From positions 1 to 14,289 of the forward strand of contig DRPO01000045.1 of the NCBI GenBank assembly GCA_011330835.1: DNA of 14,289 nt, written 5' to 3'. Under the pieces are notes generated by a model. It did no database searches and was not told the origin of the DNA. It saw only the letters and a program-made list of their open reading frames with translations. Shown in pieces: positions 1 to 5,830 of the stretch (within the stretch, counting starts at the first letter, position 1; every line of letters starts with the position of its first letter). The stretch is from Gammaproteobacteria bacterium (GTDB lineage: Bacteria > Pseudomonadota > Gammaproteobacteria > UWMA-0217). The translations under genes and the position numbers were made by a program.

Positions 1-8
1 CCGTCTTG

Positions 9-100
9 GGCTTCTACCCGGTTATGAATTGAAAAGCGGCGCATACCCATTGGGTGTGCGCCGCTTTTTTCTGTCGCTTTCTACCCGTGCGGTAGAAGCC
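9..100. repeat. Outer inverted repeat around the terminator, with a competing hairpin
   Basis: GGCTTCTACC at 9-18 is the exact reverse complement of GGTAGAAGCC at 91-100, so the terminator sits inside a larger inverted repeat. A second near-copy of the left arm, CTTTCTACCCG at 78-88, lies beside the right arm and can form a local hairpin (TTCTACC, 5-nt loop, GGTAGAA). The right arm can therefore pair with either left arm but not both. The repeats are directly visible; a regulatory role is speculation. Confidence 0.5.
32..70. terminator. Bidirectional rho-independent terminator
   Basis: GCGGCGCA (36-43) pairs perfectly with TGCGCCGC (57-64), and the inner ACCCATTGGGT segment can extend the fold. 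Four A's precede the stem and six T's follow it, so it has the form of an intrinsic terminator on both strands. On the minus strand it lies about 33 bp beyond the rpiA stop codon. On the plus strand it would end any gene entering from the left; one forward frame has a TGA at 30-32, directly before the hairpin, but too little sequence is present to name such a gene. Confidence 0.85.
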
Positions 101-102
101 TC

Positions 103-771
103 CTAGCTGGCGGTGAGCGTACGAGCGCCGTTGGGGCCGCCGAGGATGAGTACGTCTGCCGGGCGATGGGCGAAGATGCCCACGGTGACGACGCCGGCGA
201 TCATGTTGATCTCCTGCTCCAGCTTGAGCGGCTCCATGATTTCGAGATTGTGTACGTCGAGAATGATGTTGCCGTTGTCGGTGGTGAAGCCTTCGCGCAG
301 TTCGGGTTGACCGCCAAGCTTGACGAGCTGGCGGGCGACGTAGCTGCGCGCCATCGGGATGACTTCGACCGGCAGTGGAAATTTGCCAAGAATGCGCACG
401 AGTTTTGACTCGTCGGCGATGCAGACGAACTGTTCGCTGGCGGCGGCGACGATCTTTTCCCGGGTCAGCGCGCCGCCGCCGCCCTTGATCAGGTGGAGGT
501 ATTCGTTCGATTCGTCGGCGCCGTCCACGTACAGCGCGAGGTCGCCGACCTGGTTGAGATCCATGACCGGGATGCCGTGGCCGCGCAGCCGTTCGGCGCT
601 GGCTTCGGAGCTGGCGACCGTGCCGTCGATCTTGCCCTTGACGCCGGCCAGGGCGTCGATGAAGTAATTGGCGGTGGAGCCGGTGCCGACGCCGACGATC
701 ATGCCGGACTCGACGTAGTCGATGGCGGCTTCGGCCGCCGCCTTTTTCATTTCGTCAACCGATAGGGGCAT
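103..771 (-). CDS. rpiA: Ribose-5-phosphate isomerase A
   Basis: The 222-aa product interconverts ribose 5-phosphate and ribulose 5-phosphate in the cytosolic non-oxidative pentose phosphate pathway. Family signatures are clear: GTGSTA at residues 29-34, DGADE at 83-87 and KGGGGALTREK at 96-106. Asp83, Asp86, Lys96 and Glu105 correspond, with an offset of two, to the known E. coli active-site residues Asp81, Asp84, Lys94 and Glu103; E. coli RpiA is 219 aa. The open frame runs upstream to an ATG at 879, but those 36 codons are read from the hairpin element and its flank. The start at 771 has a good ribosome-binding site and matches family length. ilvA lies divergently upstream, as in Pseudomonas. 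A terminator follows the stop. Confidence 0.97.
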   Translation of the reverse strand: MPLSVDEMKKAAAEAAIDYVESGMIVGVGTGSTANYFIDALAGVKGKIDGTVASSEASAERLRGHGIPVMDLNQVGDLALYVDGADESNEYLHLIKGGGGALTREKIVAAASEQFVCIADESKLVRILGKFPLPVEVIPMARSYVARQLVKLGGQPELREGFTTDNGNIILDVHNLEIMEPLKLEQEINMIAGVVTVGIFAHRPADVLILGGPNGARTLTAS

Positions 772-779
772 GGGAGCTA

Positions 780-785
780 TCCTCT
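780..785 (-). promoter_or_regulatory. Ribosome-binding site that fixes the rpiA start
   Basis: On the minus strand AGAGGA lies 8 nt before the ATG at 771. It supports that start over the upstream in-frame ATG at 879, which lies inside the repeat element. Confidence 0.7.
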
Positions 786-801
786 TGTATCCAAAGTGAC
801 A

Positions 802-966
802 TATACTTCTCGCGCTAGGGGATACCCCGTTCAGGGCGTGCGGATTTTCGTCGAGAGCAAGGCGTAAAAACGCAGGCATAGTGGCGCTACGTCAAGTTTT
901 TACAACGCAGCTATCGGCGAAAAGATGCGCGGCCTGAACGGGGTATCCCCTAGTGCGAGAAGTATA
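802..966. repeat. MITE-like long hairpin element, copy 1 (complete)
   Basis: A 165-bp element with 34-bp terminal inverted repeats (802-835 and 933-966) that differ at one position. Both ends read TATACTTCTCGC. The interior is itself an imperfect inverted repeat: TTTTCGTCGAGAG on the left faces CTATCGGCGAAAA on the right, each next to a GTAAAAAC-like or GTTTTTAC segment, so the whole unit can fold into one long hairpin. It has no credible coding capacity. It fills most of the spacer between divergent rpiA and ilvA, leaving 30 bp and 43 bp to their starts. TA or TATA at the ends would suit a Tc1/IS630-type non-autonomous element, but that is inference. Confidence 0.85.
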
Positions 967-1009
967 CCTCCATCATAGCGGGCAATCCGCCCGTTGAACA
1001 GGCTCGCCG

Positions 1010-2524
1010 ATGAATCTCGAGTATCTCGAAAAAATCCTCACCGCCAGAGTGTACGATGTCGCCGATGAAACGCCGCTGGAGTTGGCGAAAGGGTTGTCCA
1101 CCCGGCTGCGCAACCAGGTATTAATGAAGCGTGAAGACCAGCAACAGGTTTTCTCGTTCAAGCTGCGCGGCGCGTACAACAAGATCTACAACCTCAGCGA
1201 GGAGCAGCGCCGCGCCGGCGTGATTACCGCCTCGGCGGGCAATCACGCGCAAGGCGTGGCGCTGGCGGGCAGCAGCCTGGGCGTCGAGGCGGTGATCGTG
1301 ATGCCGGAGACCACGCCGGAGATCAAGGTCGCGGCGGTGCGCGGATTCGGCGGCAAGGCGGTGCTGGTGGGCGACACCTACGACGAGGCGCTGGCCTATG
1401 CGCTGGACAAGGCGCAAGAACAGGGCATGACCTTCGTGCATCCCTACGACGATCCCGACGTCATCGCCGGTCAGGGCGCCATTGGCATGGAAATCCTGCG
1501 GCAGCACCCGGATCCGATCGACGCCATTTTCGTACCGGTTGGCGGCGGCGGGTTGATCGCGGGAATCGCCGCCTACGTCAAATCCCTGCGCCCCGAGATC
1601 AAGATCATCGCGGTCGAACCCGAGGATACGCCCACGCTGGAGCGCGCCCTCAAGGCCGGCGAGCGCGTCGTCCTCGATGAGGTGGGGCTGTTCGCGGACG
1701 GCGTGGCGGTTCGCCAAATCGGCAAGGAGACCTTCCGGCTGGCGAAATCGCTGGTCGATGACACGGTGCTGGTCAGCACCGACGAGATGTGCGCGGCCAT
1801 CAAGGACATCTTCGAGGAGGCGCGCACGATGATGGAGCCGGCGGGCGCGCTGGCGATTGCCGGCATCAAGAAATACGTCGCCGAAAAAGGCGTCACCGAT
1901 CAGACGCTGGTGGCGATCAACAGCGGCGCCAATATCAACTTCGACCGCCTGCGCCATGTGACCGAGCGCGCCGAGGTGGGAGAGCGGCGCGAGGCTCTGC
2001 TGGCGGTCACCATTCCCGAACGCCCCGGCAGCTTCTGCGCCTTTTGCAGCGCGCTCGGCAAGCGGGCGATCACCGAATTCAACTATCGGTACGCCGATCA
2101 TCGCGACGCACAGGTGTTCGCCGGCGTCCGCCTGAGCGGGGGCGACGAAGAGAAGGCGAAAATCATCGAGCGACTGGAATCCGAAGGTTACGCCGTCACC
2201 GACCTGACCGACAACGAACTGGCCAAGGTGCATCTGCGCTACCTGGTGGGCGGCCACGCCTCCAGCGCTGAAAACGAAGTGCTATACCGCTTCCTGATGC
2301 CGGAGCGACCGGGCGCGCTACGCGACTTTCTGTCCGCGTTGGGCTCGCGCTGGAACATCAGCCTGTTTCACTACCGGAATCACGGCTCCGCGCATGGTCG
2401 CATTCTCGCCGGCATCCAGGTTCCGCCAGACGAACGCGAGGCGCTGAAGCAGTCGCTGGCGCGACTCGGCTATCAGCATTGGGAGGAATCCGACAATCCG
2501 GCCTATCGGCTGTTTTTGGGATAA
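1010..2524 (+). CDS. ilvA: Biosynthetic threonine ammonia-lyase (threonine deaminase)
   Basis: The 504-aa enzyme converts L-threonine to 2-oxobutanoate and ammonia, the committed step of isoleucine synthesis. The N-terminal PLP fold II domain carries SFKLRGAYNK (Lys51 forms the Schiff base), SAGNHAQG (75-82) and the phosphate-binding GGGGL (178-182). Two ACT-like regulatory domains follow, at about 328-405 and 422-500; each has an ERPGS/ERPGA turn. This two-domain tail is typical of the isoleucine-inhibited long form (E. coli IlvA is 514 aa) and absent from short catabolic deaminases. The ATG at 1010 begins the normal family N terminus, with only a weak upstream ribosome site. Its promoter must lie in, or just downstream of, the hairpin element. 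The 3' end overlaps can by 22 bp, tail to tail. Confidence 0.97.
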   Translation: MNLEYLEKILTARVYDVADETPLELAKGLSTRLRNQVLMKREDQQQVFSFKLRGAYNKIYNLSEEQRRAGVITASAGNHAQGVALAGSSLGVEAVIVMPETTPEIKVAAVRGFGGKAVLVGDTYDEALAYALDKAQEQGMTFVHPYDDPDVIAGQGAIGMEILRQHPDPIDAIFVPVGGGGLIAGIAAYVKSLRPEIKIIAVEPEDTPTLERALKAGERVVLDEVGLFADGVAVRQIGKETFRLAKSLVDDTVLVSTDEMCAAIKDIFEEARTMMEPAGALAIAGIKKYVAEKGVTDQTLVAINSGANINFDRLRHVTERAEVGERREALLAVTIPERPGSFCAFCSALGKRAITEFNYRYADHRDAQVFAGVRLSGGDEEKAKIIERLESEGYAVTDLTDNELAKVHLRYLVGGHASSAENEVLYRFLMPERPGALRDFLSALGSRWNISLFHYRNHGSAHGRILAGIQVPPDEREALKQSLARLGYQHWEESDNPAYRLFLG

Positions 2525-3123
2525 TGGGCCAGAGAAGAAACCGTCGTTTTCAGATCCTTGATGACGCCGTTTTTGACACTGTATATCCATCCATGCACAG
2601 CCAGTGAAGCGCCGTTTCTCCAGGCCTCCTGGACGACGGTTGAATGCGCCACGTTCCGGACTTGCTCGATAACATTCAATTCACATAGGCGATCGCAGAG
2701 GCGGTCGTGATCCAGACCTTCCAGTTCGGTGGCGTGCAAGCGCCGGACATCGCGGATGTGGCGGAGCCAATTGTCGATCAGGCCATGTTCGGGAGGCTCG
2801 ATGGCGGCCTTGACGCCGCCGCAGCCATAGTGGCCGCAAACGATAATGTGTTTGACGCCCAGGACTTCGACCGCGTACTGGATGACGGACAGGCAGTTGA
2901 GGTCGGAATGCACGACGACGTTGGCGATATTGCGATGGACGAACACTTCTCCGGGGGGCAGATCGACGATCTGGTTGGCGGGTACGCGACTGTCGGAACA
3001 GCCGATCCACAGATAATCGGGATTCTGCTGGTAGTGCAGATGGGTGAAGAAGTCGGGGTCGCGCTCTTTGACATCGCTGGCCCAGGCGCGGTTGGCCAGC
3101 AGCAGTTCATCGATTGTTTTCAT
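2503..3123 (-). CDS. can: Beta-class carbonic anhydrase
   Basis: The 206-aa cytosolic zinc enzyme hydrates CO2 to bicarbonate for carboxylation reactions. Zinc ligands and catalytic residues match E. coli Can in number: Cys42, Asp44 and Arg46 (CSDSR), then His98 and Cys101 (HYGCGG). Trp39, Arg64 and Tyr83 are also present; these form the non-catalytic bicarbonate pocket of the type II enzymes known from Haemophilus influenzae and E. coli, so pH-dependent allosteric inhibition by bicarbonate is expected. AAGGAG precedes the ATG by 11 nt. The gene converges on ilvA. Two tandem hairpin elements lie upstream, beginning 43 bp before the start codon, so its promoter lies in or beyond them, unless it is read through from the cupin gene. 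Confidence 0.96.
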   Translation of the reverse strand: MKTIDELLLANRAWASDVKERDPDFFTHLHYQQNPDYLWIGCSDSRVPANQIVDLPPGEVFVHRNIANVVVHSDLNCLSVIQYAVEVLGVKHIIVCGHYGCGGVKAAIEPPEHGLIDNWLRHIRDVRRLHATELEGLDHDRLCDRLCELNVIEQVRNVAHSTVVQEAWRNGASLAVHGWIYSVKNGVIKDLKTTVSSLAHYPKNSR

Positions 3124-3166
3124 GGGTTGCGTTTCTCCTTTGGGTCGTCGCGCGAGGCGTCATCAA

Positions 3167-3332
3167 TATACTTCTCGCGACCCAAGAATACCCCATTCAG
3201 GGTGCGTGGATTTTCGTCGAGAGCAAGGCGCAAAAACGCAGGCATAGTGGGGCTACGTCAAGTTTTTGCAACGCAGCTATCGGCGAAAAGACGCGCGCCA
3301 TGAATGGGGTATTCTTGAGCGCGAGAAGTATA
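3167..3332. repeat. MITE-like hairpin element, copy 2
   Basis: A full-length 166-bp copy beginning TATACTTCTCGCG and ending CGCGAGAAGTATA. Its interior closely matches copy 1. Its arms carry AAGAATACCCCATTCA where copy 1 has GGGGATACCCCGTTCA. The two arms differ slightly from each other near the outer end. It lies immediately upstream of can and directly abuts copy 3. Confidence 0.85.
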
Positions 3333-3340
3333 CTTCTCGC
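3321..3340. repeat. Perfect 20-bp palindrome at the copy 2/copy 3 junction
   Basis: GCGAGAAGTATACTTCTCGC is its own reverse complement. It is created where the right end of copy 2 meets the left end of copy 3 over the shared TATA. Confidence 0.85.
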
Positions 3341-3494
3341 GACCAAGAATACCCCATTCAGGGCGTGTAGGTTTTCGTCGAGAGCAAGGCGTAAAAAACG
3401 CAGGCATAGCGGCGCTACGTCAAGTTTTTACAACGCGGCTATCGGCGGAAAGATGCGCGGCCTGAATGGGGTATTCTTGGTCGCGAGAAGTATA
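3329..3494. repeat. MITE-like hairpin element, copy 3, tandem with copy 2
   Basis: A 166-bp copy in the same orientation as copy 2, sharing bases TATA at 3329-3332 with it. The outer 27 bp of each arm after TATACTT are perfectly complementary. The last 75 bp of the element (3420-3494) are read on the minus strand as the C-terminal codons and stop of the cupin gene. Confidence 0.85.
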
Positions 3495-3959
3495 AGGCCG
3501 GCCATCCTTGTGCAGGAAACGCCACTGGCCATTCTCGTCGAGTTCGGCCTTGAGGTCGTCATTGGGGTATTCGACCTGGTCTCCGGCGGAACGGTCGCCG
3601 ATTTCGAGGATGACCGCCGTGGCTTCCGAGCGGTTGACGACCTGCGCGGCGACGCCGGTTCCGGCCCTGACGCCGAAACAGTCGCCGGGACGCAGCGGCC
3701 AGGCGTCTTCGCCGATCATCAGGGTGGGCTGTCCTTCGAGGACGTAGATCATTTCGTCCTGTCGGGAATGCCAATGGAGCAACGCGGAGACCGCGCCGGG
3801 TTCCAACCGGGTGAGATTGACGCCGAAATTGACGAGTCCGAAATGGTCGCCCAGCTTTTTCTTGCTACGCCCCTGGACCTGTTGCGCGAACGGTTCGGGA
3901 TAGACGGTTTTTCGGGGATTTTCAGGAATCTGTTCAGCGGGAATGGGGCGGGGTTTCAT
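3420..3959 (-). CDS. Cupin-domain protein with a repeat-derived C-terminal tail
   Basis: A 179-aa single-domain cupin of unknown substrate. Motif 1 is present: His62, His64 and Glu69 in the HWHSRQDEMIYVLEG segment. In motif 2 (about 91-109) the usual last metal ligand is missing: the segment reads GTGVAAQVVN, with Ala where many relatives have His, so metal binding may be altered. The start overlaps the stop of the upstream membrane-protein gene by 4 bp (ATGA), indicating translational coupling in the wecB operon. The protein reads naturally to HKDGRPY at 150-156; the remaining 23 residues (TSRDQEY to VVKT) and the stop are encoded by hairpin element copy 3. The element has therefore replaced the original 3' end. 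Cupin fold is certain, function is not. Confidence 0.88.
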   Translation of the reverse strand: MKPRPIPAEQIPENPRKTVYPEPFAQQVQGRSKKKLGDHFGLVNFGVNLTRLEPGAVSALLHWHSRQDEMIYVLEGQPTLMIGEDAWPLRPGDCFGVRAGTGVAAQVVNRSEATAVILEIGDRSAGDQVEYPNDDLKAELDENGQWRFLHKDGRPYTSRDQEYPIQAAHLSADSRVVKT

Positions 3960-4261
3960 GCTCGATCATTCAGGCGGCGCTGTCGCCAGCGACGGTGCGG
4001 CAGTAGGGCTCGCCCGACAGGATATAACATCGACAGGAACAGCAACAGCATGGCGGACAGCATGTAGCCCGAGCTGACCAGCAGAATAACCAGCGCGAAC
4101 GCCGCCGCCATCGACAGCGCGGCGTTGACGAGGGCGGCGCGTATGCCGCGACGACGCTCTTCGTCCGAATCAGCGCTGAGAAAGACGATCAGCGCCGGCA
4201 ACAGAAAATGCAGCGGCGCGTAGAAGGCGGCGATTATGATCCAGACAATCCAGTCGTTCAT
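3956..4261 (-). CDS. Small integral membrane protein, function unknown
   Basis: The 101-aa product has three likely membrane segments (about 4-29, 42-63 and 66-86), an acidic/basic loop DSDEERRR at 31-38, and a basic C-terminal tail (HRRWRQRR). I chose the ATG at 4261 over one at 4288 because it overlaps the wecB stop as ATGA and starts directly ahead of the first membrane segment. The gene also overlaps the cupin start by 4 bp. Sandwiched between wecB and a cupin gene, it may be linked to envelope or polysaccharide metabolism, but I recognise no family and that is context only. Confidence 0.75.
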   Translation of the reverse strand: MNDWIVWIIIAAFYAPLHFLLPALIVFLSADSDEERRRGIRAALVNAALSMAAAFALVILLVSSGYMLSAMLLLFLSMLYPVGRALLPHRRWRQRRLNDRA

Positions 4262-5424
4262 GACGTTCCGGTCTGTTTTTCGAACCAATCGGAGATGGCG
4301 GCGACGATGCGGCGCGAGGCCTGCCCGTCGCCGTAGGGATTGCGCGCATTGGCCATTTCGGCCCAGGCGTCTTCATCGCCGAGCAAGAGGCTGGTTTCCG
4401 CCACGATGCGTTCCGCGCTGGCGCCGACCAGCCTAACGGTGCCCGCCGCGACGCCTTCGGGCCGCTCGGTGGTGTCGCGCATGACCAGCACGGGCTTGGC
4501 CAGCGACGGAGCTTCTTCCTGAACGCCGCCGGAGTCGGTGAGCACGACCCGGGCGTGAGCCATCAGCGCGACGAAGTTGCGATAACCCTGGGGCGGGATG
4601 AGGAAGATATTGTCGATGCCGGAGAGGATGTCGTTCACCGGCTGCTGGACATTGGGGTTGAGATGCACCGGGTAGATGAAGCGGTGATCGGGAAACGCCC
4701 GGGCCAGTTCGGCCAGCGCCTTGCAGATTTGCAGAAAGCCTTCGCCGAAGTTTTCGCGACGATGGCCAGTGACCAGCACATAGGGGACTTGCCGCCAATC
4801 GCCGGGGAGATGTTCAGCCAGGGCCTGATCGATCTGGCGGCGGATGCCGGCGCTGTCGGTGTTCTGCCGCGATTGCTCCATCAGCAGGGCGTCGATGACG
4901 GTATTGCCGGTAACCGTGATCGCGTCGGGATCGACATGCTCTTTCAGCAGGTTGTCCCGGGAGACGCTGGTGGGCGCGAAATGCAGGTCGGCCAGCACGC
5001 CGGCGAGGCGGCGATTGGCTTCTTCCGGAAAGGGGGAAAACAGATTGCCGGTGCGCAGCCCGGCTTCGACATGGCCGACCGGAATCCGGCGATAGAAGCA
5101 GGCCAGCGATGCGGTGAGCACGGTGGTGGTGTCGCCCTGCACCAGCGCCATGTCGGGCTTGAACTTGTCCAGCGCGGCGTCGATGCGCTCCATCAGGCGG
5201 GCGGTGAGCGTCGCCAGGCTCTGGTTGGGGAGCATCACGTTCAGATCCTCATCGACGCGCAGATCGAAGATGTCCACCACCTGGTCCAGCATTTCACGAT
5301 GCTGTCCGGTGGAGATCACCAGCGGCCGAAAACCGTCGGCGGCTTCCAGCGCCTTGATGACGGGCGCCATTTTGATGCCTTCGGGGCGCGTGCCGATGAA
5401 AACCGCGATTGTCCTGTTGTTCAT
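4258..5424 (-). CDS. wecB: UDP-N-acetylglucosamine 2-epimerase (non-hydrolysing)
   Basis: The 388-aa cytosolic enzyme interconverts UDP-GlcNAc and UDP-ManNAc, feeding ManNAc-containing surface polysaccharides. Signatures run in order: GTRPEGIKMAP at 11-21, QGDTTTV at 96-102, HVEAGLRTG at 118-126, PFPEEANR at 131-138, TGHRREN at 219-225 and DSGGVQEEAPSL at 297-308. Asp98, Glu120, Glu134 and His221 match the catalytic set described for E. coli WecB (Asp95, Glu117, Glu131, His213). A GGGAG site lies about 9 nt before the ATG. It is the first gene of a three-gene minus-strand operon. No wecC dehydrogenase neighbour is visible, so whether UDP-ManNAc is used directly or oxidised to ManNAcA is unknown. 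Confidence 0.95.
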   Translation of the reverse strand: MNNRTIAVFIGTRPEGIKMAPVIKALEAADGFRPLVISTGQHREMLDQVVDIFDLRVDEDLNVMLPNQSLATLTARLMERIDAALDKFKPDMALVQGDTTTVLTASLACFYRRIPVGHVEAGLRTGNLFSPFPEEANRRLAGVLADLHFAPTSVSRDNLLKEHVDPDAITVTGNTVIDALLMEQSRQNTDSAGIRRQIDQALAEHLPGDWRQVPYVLVTGHRRENFGEGFLQICKALAELARAFPDHRFIYPVHLNPNVQQPVNDILSGIDNIFLIPPQGYRNFVALMAHARVVLTDSGGVQEEAPSLAKPVLVMRDTTERPEGVAAGTVRLVGASAERIVAETSLLLGDEDAWAEMANARNPYGDGQASRRIVAAISDWFEKQTGTS

Positions 5425-5458
5425 CCTGATCTCCCTGTTTCAACTATCTCGAATCCGT

Positions 5459-5569
5459 AAGGCGCTGTAAGCGCCTTGGCCGGCGGGACGCCGGCGCTCC
5501 CCAGGGGGCTTGTATTCCCGTCCCGCCTGCTGGTTCGGCGGAGGGTGGATCAGGCGAAGCGGATCCACC
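5459..5569. repeat. Cluster of three short hairpins upstream of wecB
   Basis: This part of the 406-bp non-coding stretch 5425-5830 carries three different inverted repeats: GGCGCT-GTA-AGCGCC (5461-5475), GCCGGCG-GGA-CGCCGGC (5479-5495), and GGTGGATC paired with GATCCACC (5544-5551 and 5562-5569). The last two resemble dispersed hairpin repeats of other GC-rich proteobacteria. The wecB promoter is likely in or upstream of this cluster, but none stands out. I see nothing else in 5570-5714. Confidence 0.6.
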
Positions 5570-5714
5570 GATTTACCGACGCATTCTACAATTCGTTGCC
5601 GAACGGCGCTTTGTCATCCCCAGAAGGCTGTAATGCCCGCTGCACCCTGCGCGCTGTGAGCGAAAGCGTCAACTCTGGAATCGGGAGACCCCGGAGAACC
5701 TTTCTGACTCGCCC

Positions 5715-5789
5715 GTCATTCCCGCGAACGCGGGAATCCAGAGTCGCGACCTGGATTCCGGGTCTTCGCTCCACTCAGCCCGGAATGAC
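5715..5789. repeat. Pair of GTCATTCC-type palindromes downstream of gspF
   Basis: The first unit contains ATTCCC-GCGAACGC-GGGAAT (5718-5737), the 20-bp form ATTCCC-N8-GGGAAT described as dRS3 in Neisseria. After 9 bp a second unit follows, with ATTCCGGG (5755-5762) facing CCCGGAAT (5779-5786). The outer GTCATT (5715) and AATGAC (5784) are inverted, so the whole 75 bp is a compound inverted repeat. It lies 42 bp past the gspF stop and could act as its transcription terminator or mRNA 3' stabiliser. Confidence 0.75.
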
Positions 5790-5830
5790 GGAGGAGGCGC
5801 GGGATTACCGCCTGAGGCTGCTCCCAGGCC

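Noticed and set aside
772..879. N-terminal extension of rpiA to an ATG at 879
   Set aside because: The extra 36 residues come from the hairpin element; nearly the same peptide (MPAFLRLALDEN) is read from element copy 4 at 14136. A good ribosome site and family length favour 771.
1121..2257. Minus-strand open frame of 378 codons inside ilvA
   Set aside because: Low-complexity antisense shadow of the ilvA reading frame.
3167..3494. Tandem hairpin elements as a CRISPR array
   Set aside because: Only two units of about 166 bp, joined end to end without spacers, and no cas genes nearby.
3114..4067. Plus-strand open frame of 317 codons across the tandem elements
   Set aside because: It repeats itself because it reads two element copies, then runs antisense to the cupin gene; no start signal or domain.
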